The notes: generated from the letters alone by a model not told the origin. A DNA stretch of 64,000 bases from Paenibacillus sp. GP183 (GCF_900104695.1 NZ_FNSW01000001.1:1364001-1428000); one strand, 5' to 3'; shown: positions 53,712 to 63,490, counted from the stretch's first letter. Made by a program: numbers and translations.

Positions 53712-53747
53712 CAAAAAAAAGAAGCCGTTCCCGGGAAGGAACGGCTT
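53712..53747 (-). terminator. Terminator overlapping the end of the zinc-ribbon-like gene
   Basis: Ten-bp stem (53722-53731 with 53738-53747) followed by eight U on the minus strand. The stem starts inside the stop codon of the gene at 53746. Confidence 0.92.
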
Positions 53748-53904
53748 ATTCCGGTTCGGTCTCCACTTCAAAATCATCTTCATTATTGCAAATACACTGC
53801 CGAAAACCGGTTTCTATCTTACCTTTACCTTGCTTGCCTTTAAGGACGAAACGTTCGCCGCATTGCCTGCAGCGGATCGTGACTTTGACTCTGTGATTCT
53901 GCAT
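53746..53904 (-). CDS. Small zinc-ribbon-like protein
   Basis: 52 aa from ATG 53904 after GGGAGG. CRQCGERF and CICNN give a C-x2-C...C-x-C arrangement, probably binding zinc; acidic C-terminus (DDFEVETEPE). Family not recognised. It takes the place where sleB lies in Bacillus, between prsW and ypeB. Confidence 0.65.
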   Translation of the reverse strand: MQNHRVKVTIRCRQCGERFVLKGKQGKGKIETGFRQCICNNEDDFEVETEPE

Positions 53905-53977
53905 AAGCACCCTCCCGTATGTCATCCGCAGAAAAGAAGGGGGAATTCTGCGGATTCTTTCGATTAGGATGCCCTTT

Positions 53978-54673
53978 TCAGACGATTTTAACCTCATCCT
54001 CACGTTGTATGGCTCGCAGCGGCGACCTCGCATTGGCTCTTTCCACTTTCCAAAGCGTGCGAAGCCACAAATAGGTCATAAAAGGGATCATCACCCAAGC
54101 CCAATAGGATTTGGCAACGAGCAGCACATAATCGAAGGAGCCATGCCAGAAGATAGGCAGGAGCAGAGAAGCCCACATATATTTATAGGAATGATCAGGA
54201 TCGAATTTGGCTTTCCCTAAATAATAACCCATCATCACACCAAAAAGCGCATGTCCAGACACGGGCAGCAGGGCTCTGATCATCAGGGTGGAAAAATTTG
54301 ACCCATTCATAAAGGCATAAAATACATTTTCCAATGTTCCGTAACCCAAGCTTACAGCAACGGCATATACAATTCCATCATAAGGCTCATCAAAGGAAGT
54401 ATGACGGTAAATGATATGGTACAAGACGAACCATTTGAGAAATTCCTCTAACCCGCCTGACCATAGAAATGCGGTAGTGAAATTGTTTTGCCCCAATTCT
54501 TGAATGAACGCCTGCTGCAGAGCAAGGGACGGGAAAACAAGGATGATGCCAAATATAAACATCCGAATCACCAGATGAATGGGTTCGGTCTCGTATCGAT
54601 CCTTCAAATAAAAATAAACAAGGAGAGAGATTCCCGGTGCAATGGCTGCCATTATAACGGGCAGTATATTCAA
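53978..54673 (-). CDS. prsW: Intramembrane protease PrsW
   Basis: 231 aa, about eight helices. Key residues of this family are seen in GGLEEFLKWFVLYH, PVSGHALFGVMMGYYLG and FWHGSFDYV. In Bacillus PrsW cuts the anti-sigma RsiW at site 1; whether it acts on the anti-sigma at 17729 is unknown. TTG 54673 is seven bases after GGGGGAG. Confidence 0.92.
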   Translation of the reverse strand: MNILPVIMAAIAPGISLLVYFYLKDRYETEPIHLVIRMFIFGIILVFPSLALQQAFIQELGQNNFTTAFLWSGGLEEFLKWFVLYHIIYRHTSFDEPYDGIVYAVAVSLGYGTLENVFYAFMNGSNFSTLMIRALLPVSGHALFGVMMGYYLGKAKFDPDHSYKYMWASLLLPIFWHGSFDYVLLVAKSYWAWVMIPFMTYLWLRTLWKVERANARSPLRAIQREDEVKIV

Positions 54674-54718
54674 TTGAGGTCTCCCCCTTTCCGTTACGTA
54701 ATTTGCAGGTCGACTTAG

Positions 54719-55969
54719 CTATACCCACCCTCTGAAACGAGAGGCTTCAGCCATTTTTCTTGCTCCAACCATATATGCGGCTAAACGCATATCAACCCCG
54801 CGTGTGATATGTACATTATAGACATTTTCAAACGATTTTTCCATGAGTTCTTGCAGCTTGGCATGAACTTCAGCTTCTGTCCAATAATAGCCTTGATTGT
54901 TTTGCACCCATTCAAAATAGGAGACAACCACACCGCCGCTGCTGGCAAGCACATCTGGAACAAGCAATATGCCGCGTTCCGTCAAAATTTTTGTAGCTTC
55001 CAATGTAGTGGGGCCGTTCGCCGCCTCTACAATGATTTTGGCATTGATTAAATGGGCATTCTCTTGAGTAATTTGATTTTCAATGGCCGCAGGTACAAGA
55101 ATATCGCATTCCTGTTCGAGTATCTCTTTATTGGTCAATACATTTTTGAATAAATTAGTCACGGTTCCGAACGAATCCCGACGATCCAGCAAATATTCAA
55201 TATCCAGCCCTTCCGGCTGATATAGGCCGCCGTGCACATCCGAGATGCCCACCACTCTGGCCCCTGCCTCGTGCATGAATTTGGCCAGATAGCTTCCGGC
55301 ATTTCCGAAGCCTTGAATCACAACCTTGGCGTCTTGCAGGGGGATCCCTTTTTTCTGCAGCGCTTTGTCTATCATGATCGTGACGCCTTTCGCCGTTGCT
55401 GTCTCTCGACCATGGGAACCGCCGAGCACCAGTGGCTTGCCTGTAATAAAGCCCGGCGAATCGTATTCACGAATTCTGCTGTATTCATCCATCATCCAGG
55501 CCATGATCTGAGAATTCGTCATCACATCAGGCGCAGGGATATCTTTGGAAGGGCCCACCAGCTGACTGATCGCCCGAACATAACCTCGGCTGAGCCGTTC
55601 CAGCTCCTGAAAGGACATCTGCCGCGGATCACAGATGATACCGCCCTTTCCCCCGCCGTAGGGCAGGTCACAGATCCCGCATTTGAGGCTCATCCATATC
55701 GAGAGCGCCTTCACTTCATCTTCATTGACATCCGGATGAAAACGAACTCCTCCCTTGGTTGGGCCTACAGCATCATTATGCTGAGCCCTATAGCCGGTGA
55801 ATACACGAGTTTTCCCATCATCCATACGGACTGGAATGCGCACGGTAAGAACTCGCAGCGGTTCCTTAAGGAGTTCGTACATTTCATCCGAATAGCCGAG
55901 GCGTGTGAGCGCTTCATGAATGACGGACTGTGTTGATACCAGGACGTTAAGATTTTCTATCATTGACAC
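54719..55969 (-). CDS. gudB: NAD-dependent glutamate dehydrogenase
   Basis: Deaminates glutamate to 2-oxoglutarate. About 416 aa; [35 protein letters not shown], catalytic PYGGGKGGI and [11 protein letters not shown]. The segment [13 protein letters not shown] has a single VKA, unlike the inactive gudB allele of laboratory Bacillus subtilis, which repeats it, so this enzyme should be active. Start uncertain: GTG 55969 (six bases after GAGGTG) or ATG 55963. Lies near prsW as in Bacillus. Confidence 0.93.
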   Translation of the reverse strand: MSMIENLNVLVSTQSVIHEALTRLGYSDEMYELLKEPLRVLTVRIPVRMDDGKTRVFTGYRAQHNDAVGPTKGGVRFHPDVNEDEVKALSIWMSLKCGICDLPYGGGKGGIICDPRQMSFQELERLSRGYVRAISQLVGPSKDIPAPDVMTNSQIMAWMMDEYSRIREYDSPGFITGKPLVLGGSHGRETATAKGVTIMIDKALQKKGIPLQDAKVVIQGFGNAGSYLAKFMHEAGARVVGISDVHGGLYQPEGLDIEYLLDRRDSFGTVTNLFKNVLTNKEILEQECDILVPAAIENQITQENAHLINAKIIVEAANGPTTLEATKILTERGILLVPDVLASSGGVVVSYFEWVQNNQGYYWTEAEVHAKLQELMEKSFENVYNVHITRGVDMRLAAYMVGARKMAEASRFRGWV

Positions 55970-56083
55970 AGGAACCACCTCATTGTGAAAGTTTATTTAG
56001 CATGGGCACCCCTTAAGGGTTCTATTCAACCAGATCCGACTCTAGCTCTATCTCTCTTACTCTGTAACAAATCAATTCACGCT

Positions 56084-56125
56084 AAAAAAGCACCTTGCAA
56101 AAACAAATGTTTTTGAAGATGCTTT
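56084..56125 (-). terminator. Terminator after mecA
   Basis: Long stem of about 17 pairs with one internal loop (56087-56125), followed by U on the minus strand. Confidence 0.85.
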
Positions 56126-56158
56126 ATAGGTTTAAGTCTGGAGCTTACCCGAGGAGCA

Positions 56159-56767
56159 TTAGGAATGAAAATGGCGGCACAGCACTTTGACTGCGTCATC
56201 CGCTATGACCACCTTGCCGTACTCTTCCAGAACAGCACGCGTGACAGAAGCCGCCTCTCCAAATTCGGACAATACCGCAATCAGAGCCTGGAATTTGATG
56301 TCGTCAAGCTCAATGGGTTCGAGCTGTAAAATATACTTGCCTTTATAGGAATACAGAGTGCCGCCTTCCATTAATAACGGATTGATGACTTTGGCAGCGC
56401 GAAGCAAATCTTCGAAGTCTTGGAACACATAGGAGATCAAATCGCTTTGCTCAAGCGTGACTTCCATCTCATATACTTCTTCTGCTTCCTGGTCATCAAA
56501 GGTATCCGTATTAGCATAAAGGTCGAGCTTGCCTCTGGTTACTATCACTACCATGCCTTGAGCGGGCAGAGCAAACACTTCCACCGCAAGAGGTCCTGAA
56601 GGATCGAATCCAAGCTCCGAATAAGCTTGGTCCATCATCTCGCTGAACAATTCATGGACCTTGGGGATTTCTCTCCACATGTCATCCTTTTGGATGCCGC
56701 GTTCGGTTAAGTCGTCAAATGTTAGGAAAATCCGTATCTTATCCTGACTTAAACGCTCTATTTTCAT
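56159..56767 (-). CDS. mecA: Adaptor protein MecA
   Basis: Presents ComK, ComS and other proteins to ClpC-ClpP. 202 aa: N-terminal target-binding half MKIERLSQDKIRIFLTFDDLTERGI, an acidic linker (DTFDDQEAEEVYEMEV) and the C-terminal ClpC-binding half (YVFQDFEDLLRAAKVI...SYKGKYILQL). ATG 56767 follows GGGGGG. Monocistronic. Confidence 0.93.
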   Translation of the reverse strand: MKIERLSQDKIRIFLTFDDLTERGIQKDDMWREIPKVHELFSEMMDQAYSELGFDPSGPLAVEVFALPAQGMVVIVTRGKLDLYANTDTFDDQEAEEVYEMEVTLEQSDLISYVFQDFEDLLRAAKVINPLLMEGGTLYSYKGKYILQLEPIELDDIKFQALIAVLSEFGEAASVTRAVLEEYGKVVIADDAVKVLCRHFHS

Positions 56768-56929
56768 GATAGGATCCCCCCTTTTATACAGATTATGATT
56801 CAAGGCACTAAAAGGTGAGCAGCCAAATCCCCACTAGATGTATGTGCAACCAGATCAACTTCTAGAGATTTTCACCTATCATGTTATCATTATTCAGAAC
56901 GAAATGCACGTTTAAGTTCAATAGAAATG

Positions 56930-56968
56930 AAAAAGAACAGCCGGACCCGTGGTCAGGCCTGACTGCTC
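56930..56968 (-). terminator. Terminator after the small glycine-zipper protein
   Basis: Imperfect GAGCAG...CTGTTC-type stem with a long inner arm, followed by five U on the minus strand. Confidence 0.65.
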
Positions 56969-56981
56969 TCGCTGTTGATGG

Positions 56982-57221
56982 TTAATGGATATTCGCACTG
57001 TTCTGAACTGCTTTGGATTGACTTTCATCTCCGGCTTGAAACATGGTCGAGTTCATCTTTCCCATATGATCCGACTGCTGGGAACGATTCTTCCAGGAAC
57101 TGTCGGCTGAGGTGTTCGACGAATTAAAGGCTGAGTACATCATTGATCTTGCGTTGCGGTTCAAGTAAATTACAGCGGCAGCGCCGACAATTCCACCGAG
57201 CATAAAGGTGCCCATTCGCAT
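56982..57221 (-). CDS. Small membrane-anchored protein of unknown function
   Basis: 79 aa. One N-terminal membrane helix with GxxxG-like spacing (FMLGGIVGAAAVIYL), then a polar Ser/Asn/Gln/Met-rich tail. Similar in layout to YtxH/YrzQ-type small proteins. Lies divergent from the polysaccharide deacetylase; has its own terminator. Function unknown. Confidence 0.65.
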   Translation of the reverse strand: MRMGTFMLGGIVGAAAVIYLNRNARSMMYSAFNSSNTSADSSWKNRSQQSDHMGKMNSTMFQAGDESQSKAVQNSANIH

Positions 57222-57379
57222 GTAAATCCCTCCATAACATGTAGTTTCAACTCTTGTATAGGGTACACCTCTTTACAAATGGCCATTCATCCATTTTATA
57301 GGAAAAGAAAGGAGTAAATCTTTTGGGAATTGTGGTAAAATGATAAGGGTAAGGCATATCCAACAAAGAGGAGATTATG

Positions 57380-58234
57380 ATGAGAAAAGCAAGTTTGACC
57401 TTAATTGCTTTAACTATGCTGTTATCCGCATGTACAGGCGGGGCCGCTAAATCAACGGCAGGTTCCAATGCAGCCAGCTCCACGCCTATGGTTACTGCAA
57501 GTACTGCACCTACTAACACAACTTCTCCTGCTTCAACGGCGACCGCAGCACCATCCCCATCTCCAGAGCCGTCTCCTGCAGGGAAAGAGGTTGCTAAAAC
57601 GTACCACATGAATAAAATTTACGACATTGTGCCTAATGATTCCTCTGGGAATAAGAAGGTTGTCCTTCTGACATTTGACGACGGACCGAAAGAAAAAGAG
57701 ATGAATGAGTCCTTGATAGCTACATTAAAAAAGCATAAAGCCAGCGCCATTTTCTTTTTGAACGGATATCGCATCAAGCAAAAGCCGGAGATTCTTAAGC
57801 TGCTGAATGACAGTGGAATGACTATTGGTAATCATTCCTGGGATCATATTGATCTCAAAAAAGTCGACAATCCGAAGGTTGATCAACAGGTTGGTGATGT
57901 GCAGAAGATTGTCAAGGACCTGACCGGTTCGGCACCTCAATTTTTCCGCCCGCCCTTCGGCTTGGGCAGCAGCTACCTGAGAGAAAAAGTCAGTTCCGAG
58001 CATATGCTCTATATGACCTGGTCCAACGGTTCCAAGGATTGGGAGATGACGAACGCAAAGAACGAACCCGCTAAAGTCGTCGAAAACGTGTTAAGCCAGC
58101 TGCATCCCGGCAGCAATATACTCATGCATGAGCTTCCGTGGACTGTAAGCGTCCTGGACGAGCTGCTAACCAAGCTTGAGGAGAAAGGCTACTCCTTTGT
58201 GGACCCTCGCTCTATAGAGCTCGAAGCCAGATAA
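57380..58234 (+). CDS. Polysaccharide deacetylase lipoprotein
   Basis: 284 aa. Signal peptide with lipobox MLLSACTG, then a Ser/Thr/Ala/Pro-rich linker (about 20-70) and a NodB-type domain: TFDDGP (motif 1), NHSWDHIDL (motif 2, metal His), RPPFG (motif 3) and the later MTWSNGSKDWEM and LMHELPW. Deacetylates GlcNAc- or MurNAc-containing wall polymers outside the cell. GAGGAG lies six bases before ATG 57380. Confidence 0.9.
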   Translation: MRKASLTLIALTMLLSACTGGAAKSTAGSNAASSTPMVTASTAPTNTTSPASTATAAPSPSPEPSPAGKEVAKTYHMNKIYDIVPNDSSGNKKVVLLTFDDGPKEKEMNESLIATLKKHKASAIFFLNGYRIKQKPEILKLLNDSGMTIGNHSWDHIDLKKVDNPKVDQQVGDVQKIVKDLTGSAPQFFRPPFGLGSSYLREKVSSEHMLYMTWSNGSKDWEMTNAKNEPAKVVENVLSQLHPGSNILMHELPWTVSVLDELLTKLEEKGYSFVDPRSIELEAR

Positions 58235-58260
58235 CACTATAATCTGCACCAGGAACAAAG

Positions 58261-58291
58261 AAAAAACGACCCGGAGAATGGGTCGTTTTTT
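58261..58291. terminator. Bidirectional terminator between convergent genes
   Basis: Perfect 12-bp inverted repeat (58261-58272 with 58280-58291) with A runs on one side and T runs on the other, so it can end both the deacetylase gene and the CAP-domain gene. Confidence 0.93.
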
Positions 58292-58300
58292 CTTTGATCA

Positions 58301-59947
58301 TTAATAAGAAAGTATCACAGTGCGAGTACTGTCAACATAATCGACTTTCGCGCCTAAGGTAAAAGAGAGTAAGCGAACTGGAAGCATGGTCATCTCGTTA
58401 ATCAATTGCGCTGGAGCACCGGTGGAATATTCAACGCCATTAATGGCGTACACATTCCTATTTGTAAAGAAAGTAACAGTCTTATCATTTTTCTTATAAA
58501 TAGCCGCTTTGCGGGAATCGTCCCAGGAAACTGTTGCTCCAAGCGCTGCTGCCAGATCACGAATGTACAAAAATGAAGTTCCGTCCACGATATAGGGGGT
58601 GCGTGTCATGGGAAAACGAACTTGATCCAGCAGGTAGTAATTATTATCCAATCCGAAGGAAACGGAATGCTGGCGAATTAAGCCCAGATTTCCGATCTGC
58701 AGCATATAGCCATTCGTATCGGCGTGAAGTTTGTCGGAACCAATACCAGGTGTCGGCTCTGTGCGGAACTTCCAGGTCTTGTCAAAGCTTTGTGTCCTGC
58801 CGTCCTTATAGATGGTTGTCAATTTAACAGATGCCTGGTAAACGGTATCGGCCTGCAGAGCCACAGCTGGAAGAAGGATGACTTCGGTATCCAGATGGTC
58901 ATCATTGGAAGCCTGATTTTGCAGCAGCTCTATTTTTTTGCCGCTGCTGTCCGCTAAAGTGGCGGATTGCAGGGTGGTTTTTGAGATCCCTGGCCCTGTT
59001 ACGCTGGCCATGATCGGGTAGCCTACCGGGTAAGAGGCCCCAGGATGAATCCGAATCGGATCCGGCGCTTCATGCCCGTCAAATGAAGTCGGGACGAACA
59101 CATCGCCGTCCGATGGAGAGACAACCAATTGAGAGGTCGCGGGACTTTTATATCCAAACTCAACGACATGGAAATCCCCTTCTTTGGCAATGCCTATTTC
59201 TGTCATATCCGGGCTCAGAAATGGACTGCGGTGGTACGGAGCATCGAACAAGCTGTCAATCGCTTCTACCAACGTAGATCGTTTATAAGCGACATCCTCC
59301 GCTGCACCTTTTCCGTACCCGACATAGTTGATTCGGTCTGCCAGGCTTTTGCCGATATAGGCGGTTTTGGAAGGATTCTCATCATGCAAGGAATCCGAGG
59401 TATTGATCGGATCTATCTTATTCACGGCCAAATAATGCGCATGCTTGAGTGCAGCCGTATTAAGAGCATTGTTGAAAACAACCGGTGAAAGCCCCAGCAG
59501 CTGGCGATAGTCATTAATAGCTTGAAGTCCTGCACGCTGCTCGGCTGTCGAACCTGCAGAGAGCGAGGCAGCCCCGCTCAAGATCGAAAAGCTCCATTCG
59601 AGGGTTTTCGCTTGATATCCATCGTAACGGAAAACAAGCTTGACCGCATAATTGCCTGGAGACAAATCATTGCCAGGGTGATATACATATTGTGTCTTAT
59701 TAGGATCATAAACGGCGTTTACAAGTTTGTTGTTGATATACATTTCATAGGAAACGGGTGCGAGTTGTTCGCTAAGATCCATGAAATTCACACCAATATC
59801 AGGCCTTGCAATACCTAATTTCCCATCCGGGAAAGTGACATAACTGTAAGATAAAGCCCATGTAGGCTTGGCAGGCAAAATAATTGCGCTCAATAAGACA
59901 AGTAAAAATAAGAGTACTTTAAATGATGGATGAAATCTAAAAGTCAT
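58301..59947 (-). CDS. Secreted CAP-domain protein with copper-amine-oxidase-N-like stalk domain
   Basis: 548 aa. Signal peptide ends near PTWA. Residues about 135-270 form a CAP/SCP-like domain (LQAINDYRQLLGLSPVVFNNALNTAALKHAHYL...HRSPFLSPDMTEIGIA...VVEFGY). A beta-rich middle follows. The last 110 residues (TPYIVDGTSFLYIRDLAAALGATVSWDD...MTMLPVRLLSFTLGAKVDY) resemble the stalk module common in Paenibacillus secreted proteins. Function unknown; probably wall or matrix bound. Confidence 0.85.
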   Translation of the reverse strand: MTFRFHPSFKVLLFLLVLLSAIILPAKPTWALSYSYVTFPDGKLGIARPDIGVNFMDLSEQLAPVSYEMYINNKLVNAVYDPNKTQYVYHPGNDLSPGNYAVKLVFRYDGYQAKTLEWSFSILSGAASLSAGSTAEQRAGLQAINDYRQLLGLSPVVFNNALNTAALKHAHYLAVNKIDPINTSDSLHDENPSKTAYIGKSLADRINYVGYGKGAAEDVAYKRSTLVEAIDSLFDAPYHRSPFLSPDMTEIGIAKEGDFHVVEFGYKSPATSQLVVSPSDGDVFVPTSFDGHEAPDPIRIHPGASYPVGYPIMASVTGPGISKTTLQSATLADSSGKKIELLQNQASNDDHLDTEVILLPAVALQADTVYQASVKLTTIYKDGRTQSFDKTWKFRTEPTPGIGSDKLHADTNGYMLQIGNLGLIRQHSVSFGLDNNYYLLDQVRFPMTRTPYIVDGTSFLYIRDLAAALGATVSWDDSRKAAIYKKNDKTVTFFTNRNVYAINGVEYSTGAPAQLINEMTMLPVRLLSFTLGAKVDYVDSTRTVILSY

Positions 59948-60125
59948 CTGCGTTAATATCCTCCTGTCTATTAAATGGCTGTGTAGCTACAAATTAGAGT
60001 TTAACCATAATTTGTTAGAGAAGAATAAGATAAATATAAGCAAAGTATAATGATCTTGTTACGGGAGTGTTTCATTTGGGTGGAATTGGGGTATATTCCT
60101 GCTCGCGATAACAAAAATGCTAGAT

Positions 60126-60788
60126 TTACTTGGAACGGCGTGCAAGCCAAAGCATGAGGAAAGAAAGCCATATAATAACGGCCGACCAAGTCCAGGCCAG
60201 CGATATTTTCCCCGAATCAACAGCTCCAAAAATGGCAGTCGGAATGGTCTGAGTCCTACCAGGTATATTGCCCGCAATCATAATGGTCGCACCGAATTCT
60301 CCGAGCCCTCTGGCAAACCCAAGTATGTAACCGGCTTTCAGTGAATTCAACATTAAAGGAAATCTTATGTATCGAAGAAGCTGCCATTCTCCGGCCCCTT
60401 GACAACGTGCTGCCTCCAGAATCTCCCTTTCTACCGAAACAAATCCGAGCTTCATCGTTTGATAGACCAATGGAAATGAGACGACAACCGAAGCTATGAC
60501 CGCAGCCCACCAGGTAAAGATCAAAGAGCTGTGAAACCAGGCTTGAATGACTTGCCCCAACCAGCCATTTCGGCCCAAAAGCATAAGCAAAACAAAGCCG
60601 ACTGCGGAAGGCGGAAGCACGAGCGGCAGGATAAATACGGTTTCCACCAATGATTGCCCGCGAAACGTTTTATCCGCCATCCACCATGCGGCCCATGTGC
60701 CGATTACAAACACAATCAAGCTCGATAACAGACTAACTTTCAGTGAAATCCAAATCGGACTGTAAAATTCTTGCCAGCTTATTTCCAT
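60126..60788 (-). CDS. modB: Molybdate ABC transporter permease
   Basis: 220 aa with five membrane helices and the EAA loop (EREILEAARCQGAGEWQLLRYIRFPLM). GLGEFGATIMIAGNIPGRTQTIP is characteristic of ModB. Six bp follow modA. The ATPase gene modC is not present downstream; it may be elsewhere or shared. Confidence 0.92.
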   Translation of the reverse strand: MEISWQEFYSPIWISLKVSLLSSLIVFVIGTWAAWWMADKTFRGQSLVETVFILPLVLPPSAVGFVLLMLLGRNGWLGQVIQAWFHSSLIFTWWAAVIASVVVSFPLVYQTMKLGFVSVEREILEAARCQGAGEWQLLRYIRFPLMLNSLKAGYILGFARGLGEFGATIMIAGNIPGRTQTIPTAIFGAVDSGKISLAWTWSAVIIWLSFLMLWLARRSK

Positions 60789-60793
60789 AGCAC

Positions 60794-61612
60794 TTATTCT
60801 CCTGGCTTTTTAAAGCCATATTTGGTGAAAATCTCTGCTGCTTCTTTCCCTTGAAGGTCCGCTAATAAAGCAGCAGCCGCATTCGCATGCTTTGCTGCTT
60901 TTAACACTCCTGCAGGGTATTGGATCACATGATGGCTTGCCGGATCAAAGGTAAACGCTAACTTCACCCTTTTCGACGTTAATGCATCTGTAAGATACAC
61001 CAGGCCTGCATCTACATTTCCGGATTCCACGTAGGTCAGCACCTGCCTTACATCCTTGGCAAAAACCAGTTTGGGCTGAAGCAAGTCCCAAAGCTTATAG
61101 AAGCTTAAGGATTCTTTGGCATAACCACCCGCGGGTACGGATTCAACATCACCAATTGCTAATTTTTGCAACCTCGGATCGTTAATCTCGTCAGCTGCCG
61201 ATAGAGGAAGCTTGCTGTCAGCTGGAACAATCGCAACCAACGAGTTATCCAACAAGGGTACGGTTTGGTCCTTCGCTAATAGCTGTTTAGCAATCAATGC
61301 GTCCATTTGCTTCTGTCCGGCAGAGATAAACAGATCTGCGGGCGCGCCTTGTTCAATTTGCTGCTGCAAAGCTCCAGAGGCGCCAAAGTTAAAGACAAGC
61401 TTTATTTCCGGATGCGACTTCTCATACAACGCGGCAAATTCCTTTAAGCTGTCCTGCAAGCTGGCTGCAGCCGAAACGATTAATTCGGTTTGGGCCGAAG
61501 TCTTAGAAGGAGTGATTGAAGCCAGAGAAGATTGTCCGCCCGATGTTTGGCATCCTGATAAAACAAATAAGCTTACAGATAATAAAAGCATGATTTTCTT
61601 GACGGTATTCAT
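60794..61612 (-). CDS. modA: Molybdate-binding lipoprotein
   Basis: 272 aa. Lipobox FVLSGCQTS. Mature protein has AAASLQDSLKEFAALYEKSHPEIKLVFNFGASGALQQQIEQGAPADLFISAGQKQMDAL, split here by its motifs: SAAASLQDS, NFGASG, QGAPADLF and the later YPAGVLKAAKHANAA. Captures molybdate (or tungstate) outside the membrane for ModB. Confidence 0.93.
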   Translation of the reverse strand: MNTVKKIMLLLSVSLFVLSGCQTSGGQSSLASITPSKTSAQTELIVSAAASLQDSLKEFAALYEKSHPEIKLVFNFGASGALQQQIEQGAPADLFISAGQKQMDALIAKQLLAKDQTVPLLDNSLVAIVPADSKLPLSAADEINDPRLQKLAIGDVESVPAGGYAKESLSFYKLWDLLQPKLVFAKDVRQVLTYVESGNVDAGLVYLTDALTSKRVKLAFTFDPASHHVIQYPAGVLKAAKHANAAAALLADLQGKEAAEIFTKYGFKKPGE

Positions 61613-61624
61613 CTTTCTTCCACC

Positions 61625-61828
61625 TTATTTATAGCTTATCCCCCAGATTGTCAGACCAATTACCAGCAGTACAAAAAGCCAAAGCACGGTCTGATAAAAG
61701 ATGCGAGTCCATTTTCCATTTTCCGAGGGATGGATGACTTTTCTGGGAGGTAAATAGTGATCTTCCGTTTCCTGCTGTCTGAGTATGTCTGAATATGCAG
61801 GGACTTCCCGCGATTTTTTCGAGCGCAT
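61625..61828 (-). CDS. Small single-helix membrane protein
   Basis: 67 aa, polar N-terminus (MRSKKSREVPAYSDILRQQ) and one C-terminal membrane helix (TVLWLFVLLVIGLTIWGISYK). ATG 61828 shares its A with the TAA of the CPBP gene, so translation is probably coupled. The ribosome site AGGAGG is 13 bases away. Family not recognised. Confidence 0.6.
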   Translation of the reverse strand: MRSKKSREVPAYSDILRQQETEDHYLPPRKVIHPSENGKWTRIFYQTVLWLFVLLVIGLTIWGISYK

Positions 61829-62430
61829 TACTGAGCTTCTTCCTCCTTGCTGTAACGAAGTATACAACCCATAGTTAAATCGATGAGAAAATGAGCGACA
61901 ATCGGGGTCCATAGTGTTCCCGTGTGCAAATAAATCCATCCAAGCCCGTAGCTGATGCTAAAAACCATTCCCGTCATAAGCCAATGCTGCAAGTAGCGAA
62001 TATGAATAGCCGCAAATAAAATACTGGTCCAATAAGGTCCCCAAGCATGCTGAATGGCACCCCGGAATAACAGCTCTTCACAACAAGCAACGATCAATGA
62101 AATCAGAGCAATATGCCAAAAAGCTCTTTTGCCGAAAATCATCTCGTTGACTCCGCCGTCATCCGAAACTTCCTTGGGTACCCACCTTGAAACCAAGAGG
62201 TCTAGTCCCAGGACGGCAGCAGCAAACAGTACTCCCCAGATCAATATTTGCCAGCCTGCATGAAGGTTGAATAATGAAAGCACATGATTCCTTTGAATGA
62301 GGATAATGACAATACCGACAATCAAGGTTATTAGTTGCGTCAAGTATAAATTGAGCATTAAGGTCTTATCATCCAATGTATCTAAATTCACTTTGCCAAA
62401 GCGAATATTCTTGAAGTCGAATTTCCTCAT
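61828..62430 (-). CDS. CPBP-family intramembrane metalloprotease
   Basis: 200 aa, about six membrane helices. The three CPBP (Abi/CAAX protease) motifs are present: CCEELLFRG, AAIHIRY and HFLIDLTMG. Substrate unknown; relatives are linked to bacteriocin immunity or protein maturation. Divergent from the gene at 62519. Confidence 0.85.
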   Translation of the reverse strand: MRKFDFKNIRFGKVNLDTLDDKTLMLNLYLTQLITLIVGIVIILIQRNHVLSLFNLHAGWQILIWGVLFAAAVLGLDLLVSRWVPKEVSDDGGVNEMIFGKRAFWHIALISLIVACCEELLFRGAIQHAWGPYWTSILFAAIHIRYLQHWLMTGMVFSISYGLGWIYLHTGTLWTPIVAHFLIDLTMGCILRYSKEEEAQ

Positions 62431-62518
62431 TAGTTTTCCCTTTCCAAGGCGGATATTCCCTTTTCCAGATTTTTCACCTATACTATAGAAAGAAAAAGAG
62501 ATTTAAGGGAGCTAGATT

Positions 62519-63439
62519 ATGGATAAGCGTCTGACCCGCACCGATTACTTGTTTGCATTAATGTTTATCTTTATGCTCGTTTGTATTCTCGGAGCTTTTT
62601 TCTATGGATTAGAAATCGGCAGACAGAAATCGGATCAAAAATACGAGAAATTGATGCAAAAAGACAAAGAAGTTATCGAAGAACCGGGTGCTTATGACCA
62701 ACAGGTCTTGGTCTCTTTCTACCATACCATTTATTTGCCCTTTAGGGAATTTCAGAATAAATGGTTTGATCAGCTGCATCAAATTGAAGTCAACAGCTCT
62801 ACCATTGATGCCGCAGCCGTTCTGAAGGAGCTGTCCAAGCTCTCGGATGAAAAATACAAAGCGCTTCAGGGTAAAACATTGCCCAATTCTTCACCCCTGC
62901 TGCAGGAGTCGCATCAAAATTATCTCAAAAGCTTAAAATTATTTACAGACGCATTGAACAATTTTCAACCTAAGGCAAATTCCTTGCGCGGCACTCAGCT
63001 CCTAGAGGAGATGAATAAGGATGCATTCTTCGTTGAAGCCAAGAATCAAGCACTTACCGCACAAAAGAATTATTTCGAATCGGTGGTGAAGTGGAATCAA
63101 ACCCTCGATAATAACCTGAAACAGGCAGACATCAGTAAACCGGTCAGCCTGGATGCATGGAGACAAATGAATCTTAATGTCAAAAATTGGTACGTGACCA
63201 TGCAGCTGTTAAACGGAAAATTCTTTGTGCCTTATTATCCTCAGGATGTCACGATACGTATCGATGATTTCATTGCTTCCGGACAAGCTACTAAGCTGGG
63301 AGCAGCCGATGTAAATCAAACGCTCGATCTACTTCTGAGTACGGATGCGATCCGCTCTGGAGATTTCGTGAATGGAAAGGCGAAGTGGTACAGCAATGAG
63401 CTGCTGCCTCAGCTGCCTTTCTTCTCAAGCGTGAATTAA
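62519..63439 (+). CDS. Membrane-anchored protein of unknown function
   Basis: 306 aa. One N-terminal membrane helix (LFALMFIFMLVCILGAFFYGLEIG), then a helical domain predicted outside (LLQESHQNYLKSLKLFTDALNNFQ, ALTAQKNYFESVVKWNQTL). No catalytic motif and no family recognised. AGGGAG lies before the ATG. Ends at a bidirectional terminator. Confidence 0.75.
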   Translation: MDKRLTRTDYLFALMFIFMLVCILGAFFYGLEIGRQKSDQKYEKLMQKDKEVIEEPGAYDQQVLVSFYHTIYLPFREFQNKWFDQLHQIEVNSSTIDAAAVLKELSKLSDEKYKALQGKTLPNSSPLLQESHQNYLKSLKLFTDALNNFQPKANSLRGTQLLEEMNKDAFFVEAKNQALTAQKNYFESVVKWNQTLDNNLKQADISKPVSLDAWRQMNLNVKNWYVTMQLLNGKFFVPYYPQDVTIRIDDFIASGQATKLGAADVNQTLDLLLSTDAIRSGDFVNGKAKWYSNELLPQLPFFSSVN

Positions 63440-63446
63440 TGGAAAC

Positions 63447-63490
63447 AGGGCTGTACCGAAAGCATCATTACATACTTTCGGCACAGCCCT
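63447..63490. terminator. Bidirectional terminator between convergent genes
   Basis: Sixteen-bp nearly perfect inverted repeat (63447-63462 with 63475-63490). U-rich tails on either side are short, so the strength is uncertain. Confidence 0.75.
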
